A program made the position numbers and the translations under genes. This document shows positions 23,166 to 37,569 of a DNA stretch of 64,000 nucleotides, one piece after another. Every line of letters starts with the position of its first letter. Position 1 is the first letter of the stretch. Below the pieces are notes generated by a model. The model did no database searches. It was not told the DNA's origin and saw nothing but the letters and a program-made list of their open reading frames with translations. Source of the DNA: Ceratobasidium sp. AG-K (Eukaryota; Basidiomycota; Agaricomycetes; Cantharellales; Ceratobasidiaceae); assembly GCA_037039685.1 (NCBI GenBank), contig JAWNGF010000003.1:3694571-3758570 (forward strand), in the 5' to 3' direction.

Positions 23166-24153
23166 TCTTTTGCTTCGGCCACCTGACTATAGTGACCAAC
23201 ATCTTCGGAGATCCCACTAAATATCCATACCAATGACGTGCTTAGGCTTGGACATAGTTAGATAAGACCGAGACTGCCACGCTTGAAGCGACACGGACGA
23301 TCAGCCTTCAGCTGTCCAGTGATTCGAGCAAGCTAGATTCTCCGAGTTTGATGGACTAATGAAACTTGCATGGCTATACTCTTGCTTCTCCTAGGTGTAA
23401 CTGGCTTGATGAATGACCATATCTTGACTTGCCCTGACGTATAATCGCCATTGCCCGGGCCGCGAGCGGGAACTCGTAGGCGCTCGACAAACCCTGACCG
23501 ATCATCCTTTGACATTTGATGTGGCGCTGCTTGTTCTTGCCCACAACAGAGCTGGAAAATAGCCTTTATTGCATTCCTTGAGTTGAGTCGAACCTTGAAA
23601 TGCCGTTGTCTCTCTGCCCCGCTTAACCTTGAAATTAAGCTGCCCCCTGCCCAGTCAGAGCGCTCACATAACGATACACACATGTTGCAATAGGCTTCTT
23701 CCAAACTCCGGGTCCCCCGGCTTCGACAACTCACCGACTGAGTCGCCGAAACTATACCGTGTACACAACGACACTACGACAAGCACTTCTTTCCGAAGTT
23801 GTTCGCTGGTGATTTCCGCCTCAACGGAAGTCGATTATGCATACCTCCAGACGTCAGTAATCGTGGCATCTAAGTCACAGGTCTAATTTTTGGCCTTCTA
23901 GAGTAACCGATGTCATCCCGAATAATTCAACAGGGCGCTCTTGACCGTAAGTGTAAGTTTTGCCTTTCGATGGGAAGGTCTTGGCTTATGTTAAGGAAAA
24001 TTTACCAGGCTGGCCGACTGGTACGGAGCTTTGTCCGGATATGATTCCCCGTCGTGGGCGATAGCAGGTCCGTATAAGACCGTAGCTCAATGAGCTGTCA
24101 TTATTCTAACCCTTCTTTTTCGTTCATCTCTCTCGCCTGTGCTTGCAGCGACC

Positions 24154-27085
<2,932 letters not shown>

Positions 27086-28729
27086 AGATAAAGATTAATA
27101 TAGTTGAACATACCCTGGAATTGGTTGGTAGGGATTTGTTTGCTTCATTTATCGCGAATGAACAAATATATTGTCGTCGTTTACTGTAAACATTCGTCCG
27201 AGTTCCCGCGATCGTGAAACAATATCGAATGTACCAAACGAAATTGGATCTACAAAGGCATTGATCATCTACTATATGTGTTTACAAACGGGGATGAACG
27301 ACTCATCTGCCATTTGTGATAGGCTGCTCTGGAACGAGAGTGGAGGCTTATAAAGCCAAGGCCAATCAGGGTCTGGCGCCTCACCTCATCATACACGTCT
27401 TGACCGAGTTTAAATGAAGATGATATTCACTAGATGTACAAAGTTTAAGTGCAATCACCCGCCAAGTAACCAGTATCCGCCAGACCAAGTTCTACGAAGG
27501 AACAAACGCGGAAAAAATTACTCTCGACGACAGATAGGACAACTCGAATTGAGACGCGCCACGCCCCCTCGTTCGCCACAAGCCGACGGAGAACGAACGC
27601 ATGCAGCCGGCCTACTCGACATCAGCGGGCAGAACCCAATCACGGCTTCCGCGGCTATAAAACCCTCCTCACCCAACCGACACTCTCCTAACGAGATCCA
27701 ACACACGGCACTGGGTTAGAACAGCGAACGGATACAAACGTGCCTGGTATCGAGGTCTTGTCGGTAGCGTTGGCTGCTTCAGGCCCCATACGTGCAGGCA
27801 TCAGCGACGCACAGAGTCGGTACTCCACAAGCGCAGAGGCGTGAAAGAAGCGCAGCAACGTCACCAAGTCGTCCTGCTCGAGCAGTCGTACCCTCCCCTC
27901 ATGGATCTCCGGCAACTAGCGTGCCTGGTGCTCTTTCTGCTTGGGCCATTGACGTAAACGTCGTGCCCATGACCCATGACGAGCAAAGCGGCTTTTGGTC
28001 TGGAACGGCGGGTTAGCTGCCAGTGCATTAGAACTGAGCTTCAACTTACCTGTCGTTGGCGGGTGAAGAGCCGCTGGTGTTGCTTATGTACTCCACCCAT
28101 TCAGGGTCCAATGTGGCGCCCGTTTCAAACGACAAGGTCATCCACTCCCGGTACCCTTATACAACGACTACATTTGGACTTGTGCTAAGAATACTTCTAC
28201 ACAAAAAGTATGCCTCTTGACACTCTCTTTGCGAGTACATACCGCCCCAGTCTAACCAGTCGCTGGAACGCATGATTACGTCATAGTTGGCCCCCGGGCT
28301 TCTCGTCATCTAACCAACCACCTTGCTAGTACGGAGTCTCTCCATTACTATGATTAATTCGACTTGAATGGGAGCTCAGTACATTAGGTATCTCCATTGG
28401 AAAGACAGTCTCAGGGAGAATGTGCGACGCTCGACACTAACCCCTAGGTATTCCAGGTGTGTAGATTCGTTCAAGGTGTATTGATAGATCCGGAGTACAT
28501 GTGCGTACTTTTCGCACAGGGTTAAACGTTCTTTCGGCCTCGAAATCCCTGCCCCCACTCTCTCCGGCAAGGAAAACAGAGCTCAGGGTGGTTCCGCGGT
28601 TGATTCCATGCTACCACATGGTCCGGCCTGAATCTTGCTCGAGTCATCCAAAACCACGATCCACTCGGTTTCTCATGTGCCAAACACTCCCTCGAACATT
28701 CTGAACAGCCCCGCGTCTAACGCGGCACA
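27086..28729. other. Intergenic region between CDH and the arrestin-like gene
   Basis: It contains dispersed repeat member 3 (27450-28110). At 28268-28300 the frame reads HDYVIVG, which resembles the start of a GMC-oxidoreductase FAD motif, but it then fails (PRAS in place of GAG or GGG), so at most it is a small GMC relic. No intact gene is seen. Confidence 0.45.
27450..28110 (+). repeat. Dispersed degenerate repeat, member 3
   Basis: It has AAGTTCTACGAAGGAACAAA, GGAAAAAATT, ACGACAGAT, the core ACCCTCCCCTCATGGATCTC at about 27889, and the distal CATTCAGGGTCCAATG box at about 28098. Spacing and order match member 2. Confidence 0.6.
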
Positions 28730-30288
28730 ATGAATAGCTATTTAGCTTCCTTGGATACTTGTTCGACGTCTGAAGAGCGGCTCCCTCAATACGTGCATAA
28801 TTCGGACAGACTTCCTCCGTATTCGAAGTTCCCCCAATCTCTGACTCCCCAGGCCTTGCCTGATCACTATGTGCTTCGTTCTCGTAGAATGACGCTGGAT
28901 TTAGGGCAGAAGTATCCGTCTACTCCGATTGCCGCAATTGGGAGTGAAGGTTTAGTTGAAGGTCGCGTGTGGATTAAGAGTCTTGAAAATGTAGAAAGAA
29001 TACAAGTAACCGTAAGCTCACCATTACTCTTGGGAACCCCCCGTTCGCCCTGAACCCAAACTCCTCCTAGTTGTCTGGTGCTATAGCTTTGGCATTTCTT
29101 GAGATGGAGGTTCCAGTCCGTCCGGTTGTAAAGCGGTTGGCCAACCTGACACTTACATTGTGGTCAAAAGACGACCCTCAATATGCCAACGACCTAACTC
29201 AACCTCTGTCCTTTGCACTCCCACTTCCAGAGCACATCGAGGACATGACGGATAATTCAGGCCAGCCAATTCCACTCCCACCGTCGGCATCAATAGTCAC
29301 GCAGAACGGCTGCGTCCATGTTGCATATATGATTCGGGTCGACATGTTCAAGAAAGGTTGGCGCTCACATGAAAAGTCAGTTGTTAACATGGCCCTAGAT
29401 GCGTGCGGTATTCAAAAGTGCTATTCGCTCAATAGGATTAAATCCGAGATTTTGTACTTGCCGCGAACACTGGTACGGTACTTTCGGCCACGGTTCTCGC
29501 TCCCCAATAGTGAAAAAGAGCGACCGTGCTCGCACGAAGAATGGAACGTCGCAGTCCTCCCTCCAGCATCCAAATCATCTCGGTCTGGATCAAAATCCGA
29601 CCAAAAATCTCAAACCGAGCCGCATTTATCCATGCCTCAACCTGTAAGGGAAGATGTAGTCATTCGCCTTTGGCTTCCCGACGGACTACGATATCCAGCT
29701 GGTAAACAAATCTTATGGCATTTAACGTTTGTCTTTCCTAAAGTCATCGGTGGATATTCAAGCTCAGCTTCAAGCGTCCGGTCCGGATCCACCAAGTCCT
29801 CCGACCTGAACGATTACAGTATTGATGCGCTTGTAGCTGCAGCGACGATACGACTGGTACGCGTCTCATCGATTGCCACACATGGTTTGGGATCTCGCCG
29901 CGAACAGGTGCTCGCCACGGGCGATGTTTTTGCCGTTCGACCGAATATGCGGACCGAGTTGGGAGAGAGAAAACTCGCGCTATCGGGTTTCTTGCAGTCT
30001 GGGGAAGCAGAGCGAGAAATGGGCTGGAGAGTTCCTGGGTTTGCTTCGGTATCGGTACGTTGGGCTTGCGTTCTGGCATACGAATGAGGCTGATACTTCC
30101 ATGTCTAGTATGAGATACGTGTCTCAATTAGGCCAGACGGCCCCAATGCGCCAGTATGGGAGTACTCGGAGAGAATAGCAATTACCTCCCATGAGGCAGA
30201 TGTTGATGCCGAAAACGTAGAAGCTCCTGCACTACTCCTTCCTGGCGCAATTCGAGATCCATTCCCCTTCGGTTTACTTGGATTGTAA
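28730..30288 (+). CDS. Arrestin-like protein
   Basis: Three exons: 28730 to about 29010, 29071 to about 30054, and about 30108-30288. The N-terminus has a short Pro/Tyr-rich stretch (RLPQYV, RLPPYSKFP) as in fungal alpha-arrestins that recruit HECT ligases. Beta-strand-rich arrestin-type segments follow (GRVWIKSL, VPVRPVVKRLANLTLTLW, HVAYMIRVDMF). The C-terminus is SYEIRVSIRPDGPN...PFPFGLLGL. Using the intron near 30055-30107 restores the final IRVSIRPDG strand, which supports that splice. A role in ubiquitin-linked trafficking of membrane transporters would follow from the family, not from anything specific here. About 480 residues. Confidence 0.7.
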
Positions 30289-30759
30289 ATGCCTTAAGGC
30301 GCATCATGCTCATATTTCTCGCCTGTATTTGATCAAATGTATAGGGTTTGCATATCATAACCACACTTGGCTAATTAACGAATGCATCTCGTCGCTCTTT
30401 CAGGCTTGTTGTGGTAGAGGTCGCCCCGAGCAAACTTGTTTACAATTGACCTAGACTCGACAACCTTGCGCCGTGCCAGAAGTGGCGCATACACTCAATG
30501 GGAAGTACCACCAGCAGCAATTTCCACCAACCAGATATCCCAACCATGAACAGAGTAACAGAAGGCTAAATGGGGTTTGTACCAAGAACACACAGGGAAC
30601 TCAGGTATCGCGGCTGCAATTACACAGACTCCCGACGTAGAGCAGCCATCAATGAACCCTAGTATAGCCACTCGGGACTGCTGTAATTAATATACCCTTT
30701 TAGGAAACCAGCATATCTACAAACAATCCCTCTGACCAGGCCAAAACGTAAAGCAAGTC

Positions 30760-31560
30760 ACACACATGCACAATCAAGCTCGACTCGGGAGCAAACAAAA
30801 GTTCCACAATGGGACACAAAAGGGAAAAAATTGATCAACAGCAGACCAAGAGTAGTCTGAATCGAGTTTCGCAAACGCGAGCCGCAAAGTGAACTCAAGG
30901 ATCGCCGGACTCCCACCCCTGACTTGACCTCCTCAATCGTCTCGATCCCAGGAGTAGACATGAGTGGCCCGCGGAGCCACCCGCATTGCCTCGTAGAAGC
31001 AAAGCATGACAAAGGGCCTCCCAGGAGACCCTCCCTCCTGGCCCATCGTCGGGGCACAGGGTACCCCAGGGTCACTCAACCTTTAATATCGAGAGCCTTC
31101 GGACCCCGATAACACAGGATCCTCTAGTCAACTCGATATTGGCACTGTATGAAGCGCGGCTGACGAGAAAAAGGCCGAAGCCAGGTTCCGGGGAAACGAA
31201 GCGACCCAGTCCCCGCAGAGTTGTTCCAAGCTCGAGCTGCGCTATGCCCTCCCCTCGCGGATCTCTGGGCAGTGTGAGCGACAGCGAGCGCATGTCTGAT
31301 GCTCTGCTCGCCCAATTACAGGCGGTGCCTGCTAGACACGAGTACAAGGAGACTAGAATGCTCAGACCTTAGCCCGCTCGTGAGAAGAGCGAATAAGTCG
31401 CTGTGTACGTGACGAGCAAATGCGGCTTTCGGACTGCGAGAATGAATTGGTGAGCATGCCAACGGAATGGATTAGTTGACTTACCTGCTGTTGTGGGGAC
31501 CAAAACAAGTGCGCATCAAGGTTTATATATCCAACACTCTTTAGGGCCGGCCTTGTGGGC
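30760..31560 (+). repeat. Dispersed degenerate repeat, member 4
   Basis: Closest relative of member 1. The blocks CCAAGAGTAGTCTGAATCGA, CCCGCAGAGTTGTTCCAAGC, CCCTCCCCTCGCGGATCTCT and ACTAGAATGCTCAGACCTTA are identical in both. The end reads TTAGGGCCGGCCTTG. The two copies are about 11 kb apart and diverge between these blocks. Confidence 0.65.
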
Positions 31561-31859
31561 GCAACGGGTCGTTCCACTGGGACCGAGTTGGAAATAGTGG
31601 ACCTGGTATCACCTGCCTTGGCGCGTCGCGATAGTCAAAGGGGCATCAATTTGCGGGGATTGGCTAGTATGCACCCCGAGCCATTGTACATTCATTTTCG
31701 ACAGTGCGTAAGCTGCAGATATAGCAAAAAGTTCAAGCATTCAAGCACACTCGGACAAGGAGTAAGAATATTATCCAAAGTCCCGAATCGCGTACTCCAT
31801 CTCTTAGCAGCCAGATAGCACTTATAAAACGCATACAACCAGATTACAACTGATATCCC

Positions 31860-32300
31860 AGACCCATTCTTCTCCATAGCAAGCTCCACGAAGGAACAGC
31901 AACAAAAAATTAACGAACCGAAATTGTCCTGCGCCTTCGATCACCCAAACTACAAGGAGCGAGGCCTGCGATCAGGCACACCGAATGCGGAGTTTGTATT
32001 CAAAACAACATACGCTCAGTCTGTACTTCCTGGAGATGATAACACACCACGCAGGAGGCGGGTACAGACGTAGTCGCAACCATCCTCGTGCAGAGACGGC
32101 GCACAGTGGCGCATGGGTGGAAAATAAACAAGGACGCTCCACGCTCGGGCTGGGCTTTACCCTCCCCTTGTGAATCTCTGGGCGATGACCGCGAGAGCGA
32201 GCAAGTACCAGGCCAGTTGCTGGTGGGCGTTTAGCTGCCTAGGTCTGGTATTTTATATCCGCCTGGTGTAGTCCGGGTGCAAGTGTATCGCATTTCACCA
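31860..32300 (+). repeat. Dispersed degenerate repeat, member 5 (shortened)
   Basis: It opens with AGCTCCACGAAGGAACAGCA and AAAAAATTAACGA. It has TGGCGCATGGGTGG (A-box-like) at about 32109 and the core ACCCTCCCCTTGTGAATCTC at about 32160. Shorter and more diverged than members 1 and 4. Confidence 0.5.
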
Positions 32301-32489
32301 GTGTTCCCCCTGTTTCGACCACTAGACACTGATAAGGCTGGAAACCCGTCAACCTCTCCTCATACGGGTAAAATGGCGATAATATAGGTGCTACCGAATG
32401 ATGGAGCTACAACCATGCCCATCTTTTGCGCCCTTTCTGCCGACGAGAGAAGATCAGCGGACTCAGCACTAGTATAATCCAAATCAGTA

Positions 32490-32960
32490 TGGCGCTTTTC
32501 AAAGTTTGCTGATGGCCCTTCCTCCCAGGTTCAGCCCCATTCGAGTCTACTTGAAATCAGAGGGTCCCGAGACCTTAGACGGCATTTTCGGTTGGCCAGT
32601 CAAATCCTCCCCACCCAACCAACACTCTCCATCCCACAGCCCGTGCATACTAACTCGGCTCAGAGCGCGAGATGAATACAAACGTGCCTAGGTACGGGGT
32701 CTCGTCGGTCGCGTGGGTGGGAAAGCGACAATACGCTGCGTCGTTCAAGCTATCGGGCCCTCCCCTTACTGATTCCTGGGCGTTACAATCAATAGCGATC
32801 AACGACAACTTTAAATGTGCATATTTAGCCACCCGATGTTATAGCAAGAACACTCGTGGCAACTCACCTGTCGTCGACATTGACTACATCCAGCGCGCAA
32901 GTGGAGGCTTACATACGCCTCAGGGCCGGCCTCGGCGCGTCATCAGGGGCAAAATGAGAG
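32490..32960 (+). repeat. Dispersed degenerate repeat, member 6 (partial)
   Basis: It has GTCGCGTGGGTGGGAAAGCG, a core reading GCCCTCCCCTTACTGATTCC near 32757, and the distal TCAGGGCCGGCCTCGG box near 32922. The 5' box is not clear. Confidence 0.45.
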
Positions 32961-33455
32961 CCAAACACTCATGTAAATCAGGAGCTGGATTTAGGGACCA
33001 ACCGTGTCCTGGAATCCTCGAGGGCGGGCTGGGTGTATTGTCCAAGCGCTCATATACGAGCCGACGCGCCCAGGACCGGCGTTGGTTTGGACGGAGACCG
33101 AGGGTGGGCGCTCGGGCTTGAAGTTCGGGCTTCTTGCTAATAAACGGCTCCTGGTAAATCCTAGTTGGGTAGCAATTAGCCTCCATTGATGACGGGAAAC
33201 TAGAACGCAAGCATGCAAGGTATCTTCGACGCGCCCAGTTAGATTCCCCACATTCCTAAATAAGATAACCTTTGGCCAAAGGCTAGACGCGTTCAATCGC
33301 CCCCGATCGTGCCTTTATCCTGCCTCGCGATACCCCACCTCGTTCGCTTCAAGCTCTACAAACCCTCGACCCAGAATTCAAACCCAAATAGCATTCAAAA
33401 AAGATACAGAATTAACACGCAAATTATCTATTGTCCATTCGCCAAACATTACCGC

Positions 33456-35057
33456 CTAGATCCTCTCGCCGCGTCCGATGCTAACAACCGTGAACCCAAT
33501 CTTGCGCAACGCGGCAGCATCGAGGATAAGGCGTCCGTCAAAGACAAAGGCGGGCTTGGACATTCCAGCGTATACAGTCTCCCAGTCGATCTGGGAGAAC
33601 TCTTTCCATTCCGTAGCAATGACAACTGCCTCGGCGCCCTTGCAGGCATCGAGGGCGGATTGGTGAATCGTCACTTGCTTTTGGACTGCAACAAGACAGT
33701 TAGTGAACGAAAAAAAAGAGCAGTAAAGACTCACTCTTTTCGAGAGGGGTCGCGGGGCTGGCCTCTTGCAAGTCTTGCCAGATCTGCGCACTTCCGACTT
33801 GAGGGTCGTAGATGTTGACGAGCGCAGACTCTTGCTGGAAGTGGTTGATGAGGGTGATCGCAGCCGACTCGCGAGTGTCGCCAGTATCAGCCTTGAACGC
33901 GAATCCGAGGACAGCGATGCGCTATAGTATGCGTCAGTCGAGTCCCAATGCCAAAAACGAGGGGCTAACCTTGCCAGTAATCGTGTTGAAGAGGGTGTCA
34001 ACAACACGCTTGGAGAATCGACGCTTCTGGTGATCGTTCATCTCGACAACCTGGCGCCAGTAGGCCGCAACCTCGGGGAGATGCAAGCTCTCGGACAAGT
34101 AGACGAGGTTGAGAATGTCCTTTTGGAAGCATGATCCACCAAATCCGACCGAGGCCTTGAGGAACTTGGGTCCGACACGCGAGTCACATCCGACGGCGTG
34201 GGCGACTTCGTCAATGTTGGCGCCGGTAGCCTCGCAAATGGCCGAGAGGGCGTTGATGGATGAAATGCGCTGGGCGAGCATGGCATTGGCCGCGAGCTTG
34301 GAAAGCTCAGATGACCACAGTCCGACGGTCAGGATGCGTTCGCGGGGGACCCAGTTTGCATAGACGTTCTGGAGAGCCGCACACGCGTCTTTTCCTTCCT
34401 GGCTCTGGAGGGAGCCAATCAAGACACGGTCGGGCTTGAAGAGATCGGTAATGGCAGTGCCCTCGGCCAAAAACTCGGGGTTGGACAAGATGTCGAACCT
34501 GCAGCCGGGCTTCGAGTTGGCCTCGAGAATGGTGCGCATCGACTCGGCGGTACGGCACGGCACGGTTGACTTCTCGACGACAATCTTGGAGGAGCTGGAC
34601 ACCTGGGCGATACGACGCGTCGCAAGCTCGACATAGCTAGTGCGCGTCAATAAATGCAAATTAATTAATTTAATCACTTACTTGAGGTCAGCCGCGAATC
34701 CAGCACCGACACCCGACTTTTTGGTGGGAGTGTTGACCGAGACAAAGATGAGGTCAGCCTCTTGGATGCCCTTGTCCACATCGGTCGAGAAAAACAAGTT
34801 GCGGCCGCGAGCTTCGCGTACAACGTCTTCGAGACCGGGCTCATAGATCGGCAGCGCAAAGTCCTCGCTGTTCCACGCGTCAACACGCGCCTGGTTGAGG
34901 TCGACAATCGTCACCTGGATGTCGGGGCACTTGAGCGCGATTACAGCGCATGTAGGACCACCTGCGACGCGTCAGCACTCGTCAGCAGCATTGCTAACTA
35001 CTTACCAACGTAGCCAGCGCCAATGCAGCAGATCTTCTTGACTTGAACGGGAGCCAT
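33456..35057 (-). CDS. UDP-glucose 6-dehydrogenase
   Basis: It oxidises UDP-glucose to UDP-glucuronate with two NAD+, feeding cell-wall and capsule-type polysaccharides, and acts in the cytosol. ATG at 35057 ([20 protein letters not shown]) gives the N-terminal Rossmann loop. Further on come VVEKSTVP, the substrate-domain segment [11 protein letters not shown], and the catalytic Cys in [11 protein letters not shown]. The C-terminal NAD/UDP domain has [16 protein letters not shown]. It stops at 33456 after SIGRGERI. Five exons or so with short introns. All catalytic motifs are intact and the length (about 465 residues) is normal for eukaryotic UGDH. Confidence 0.95.
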
Positions 35058-35948
35058 GGATGTAGATAGAGGGCGGATGGTGAGTGAGGTCGAGGGCAGC
35101 CGCCTTTTGAGTCCACACGCGTGTTTGGCTCTGATCGCTGCTCGGGAAATCAGCGGGTCCATCCGGAATCCGGGGCCATCAGGGTCCAGACCCTAGCTGT
35201 GTCCCTACCCGCGTCCGCACGCCGATGCTCGTCGCATTGCACGCGTTTGTATGCGCATGTCATTATGCACGTGTGATGTGTGTAGCCTAGTAGTCGTCAT
35301 TCTACCTGCCTATTTTGCTTTAGGTGCTACCATGATGCGCTCTTAGAGCTATCCGAGGGCATTCAAAATCGCTCAGGTTGACGCGTCGGACTTCATCGAA
35401 TCGAACGATAGTGCCTCATAAATCAATTGCGAAAACAGTTGAAGCGATCACCGACGACATTTGTCCATGCAAAAGTCGCCCTCGCCGCCCCGCTGACAGG
35501 GGAAATGACACCCGCGGCGTACGGATTAATTTCTTATCAGACGCGTTGCCCCAACCAGCCGAGCATCGGATTATATTGCGGGGTAAACTGTCAACGCGCT
35601 GGCTTGCTCGGCCAGATGCGCGTAATTTTATCGATCCCCCGTCCTGGGCACGCGTTCAACGCGTCCAACTTCGGCTCTGTTATGCTTGGCATCAACGTTC
35701 GCCCGAGTCTGTTATCGTTTCTCGTTGGATCAGTATTCGCGTCAAATGAACAAGACGTCGGATGATGTCATCGCACCTCGACAATTGGATCATTTGGATG
35801 GCGAGACGCGGGCGGTTCGGGTAACGTAACCAACGCGACTGCCGTCGGCATTCGGTTCTTTCCTCGGTGCCACACCCCATTTAGTCCCAATCCCGAATCA
35901 CATTGCACAAAAACAAAATTACACGAAGCAAACAATCAGTACGATCAG
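35058..35948. other. UGDH upstream region
   Basis: This is the shared spacer between the UGDH start and the 3' end of the small secreted protein gene. It is CpG-rich (many ACGCG and GTCGG steps) in 35380-35830. No gene is supported and no regulatory site can be named. Confidence 0.4.
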
Positions 35949-36632
35949 CTAAGCGACGCCCTTGCTCGCCTGCCCAGCATTCTTCGTATCCGTCGCAATA
36001 TTGTTCGTAAGCTTCTTTTGCTCCTCGGCAAGCTTGGTCTCGTCGCTCGACGTATCCTTCCCCGCCGCTTTGCTTTGTGCAATCTGTCCCTGCTCATCAG
36101 TAACAGGTCTAAAAATAGATTTTTTCTGCTGACTTTGATTTGAATCGCCTGAACTTCGCCTGTGAGTTTCAATACTTTGTTCTTAATCTTTCCGTTTTGG
36201 AGCGCTTTTGCTATCATGGGAATTAGCGCTTGCCACACATTACGGTACAACGGGCTTACCATCAGCTCCAGAAGCAGCCTTGATCTGCGGGTTAAAATCA
36301 TCCACTTCAGCGGCCTCGGCGGCCTCGCGCATGTTTTGCACCGCTTCGAGTTCAGCGGCGCTCACGGTCGCCAAGTCGCGTCCGTCGAATGGGTCGACGA
36401 ATACTGCATTGGCTTCGGCTTGGGCCTTGCCGGTTGTCCCGTCCGAGATTTGGAAAGACGCATAGCTGCTCTAGGCGTCAGTGTCATGGATGAGAGAAAT
36501 GAGGGACGGTGCTTACTCTTGCTCGGTGAACGTAGCCCTAGGGAGGAGACCCTGTCCTTGACGGTGCGGAAGAGGACGCGCGACGACAAAGGCAGCCAAG
36601 GCGATAGAAAAAAGAGCAGTGAAGCGAACCAT
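35949..36632 (-). CDS. Small secreted protein, about 180 residues
   Basis: ATG at 36632 gives a clear signal peptide (MVRFTALFSIALAAFVVARP), then a dibasic/Arg-containing stretch (LLPRA) that could be a propeptide site. The mature part begins FTEQDYASFQISDGTTG and is rich in Ala and Glu (AEANAVFVDPF, MREAAEAAEVDDFN). A C-terminal amphipathic part follows (GKIKNKVLKLTGEVQAI, KLAEEQKKLTNNIATDTKN, ending GQASKGVA). Three introns can be read with consistent phase. Ala/Gln-rich small secreted proteins of this form are common in agaricomycetes; I do not know a function. No cysteines are present, so it is not a typical Cys-rich effector. Confidence 0.8.
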
Positions 36633-37569
36633 GTTAACGAAAGGCAAGGTAGAAAGAGAGTTGGTGAACAAGTAGTGAAATGAATGCGACCGGCGCAAGA
36701 AAGGACAGACGATAGTGAATGGGCGGGTGACTGCTGGAGTGAGGAACAAGATTTCATCCAGGCAGGCTTTTATAGGCGGCGGGTGCAATGACTGACGACC
36801 GGTGGCGTCATGTGCGTGGGAAGGGGTGCCTCGAGATCGTTCTTCGGAAGGTGATCAGGGCGCGTCGAGAGGTAGGTGAGTAACTGAGGATGACTCGCGT
36901 GGAGGCTGCATATATACCTCGTTTGCTCACTGAGTTATATACATATACTCACCTGTCATGTACTGTAGATTTTCCTTTTATTTCTTCACAAACGGGACAT
37001 ATGGGGCGTTGTGTAAGACTCCATTTCGAGCCCGTTCATCGAGCTCCAAGATTGGGAGCAATAAATCTAAAAATAGAACATCTGTCGTTAAGTGTCTCCT
37101 CTAGCAACTGGCGGCTTCCAACCTTCCAAAAGGCTACCTAGTGCGCCGAGACAGTAAAAATAGGTCCAGGAACGGGTTTATGCGTTTTGTAGTCAAGGAG
37201 CGGGAAGTGGTGACGCAGGGCTGGGATGGTAAGCAATGATAGAGGTTTTCCACGAAGGAGGAACATGTTATTAACCTAAAAGCAATTGTAACTGAAATTC
37301 ACCGGAGGTAGCTCGGTCTTTGGCGATCACCAGTCTCGCCGGTCTGGTGGCCGATCTGGCCCTCGGGCGAGGGACGCTTATGGTAATGATATCAAGCGCC
37401 GTGCTCCAGGAACGGCCGTTTAAAAGAACCACATACCCGGTGTCATTCATCAAACATGTGCAAGTCGCTTAGCCATGTCGAAAAGGCATTCTCGAGGAAG
37501 AACACTGCCGTGTCTTCTGATGTGTGACAAGTATAATCTATTGGATGAATATTTGGCTTGCGCCGTGGT
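36633..37569. other. Intergenic region
   Basis: Between the start of the small secreted protein gene and the 3' end of the exonuclease gene. Short frames only; nothing recognisable. The 36640-36790 part should be the promoter of the small secreted protein gene; a TATA-like CTTTTATAGG is at about 36769-36778 (CCTATAAAAG on its strand). Confidence 0.4.

Larger units (their letters stand above)
19286..24153. other. Gene-poor region with degenerate repeats
   Basis: No intact gene is supported across this 4.9 kb. It contains at least two, probably three, members of the dispersed repeat family described separately (about 19640-20440, 20940-21440, 21650-22290), and a broken piece of a NACHT-WD40 3' end near 23040-23165. 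A 133-codon minus-strand frame at 23333-23734 has no recognisable motif. The last 200 bp before 24154 should hold the CDH promoter; the tract TTCTTTTTCGTTCATCTCTCTCGCC just upstream is pyrimidine-rich. Confidence 0.5.
30289..33455. other. Gene-poor region with three to four repeat members
   Basis: No gene is supported. Repeat members 4 (30760-31560), 5 (31860-32300) and 6 (32490-32960) lie here in the same orientation, and a weak further copy of the opening box may be at 33350. Short open frames in the region cross repeat DNA and have no recognisable content. Confidence 0.5.

Noticed and set aside
36162..36683. 173-codon plus-strand frame
   Set aside because: Antisense shadow of the small secreted protein gene, whose signal peptide and intron phases are convincing.
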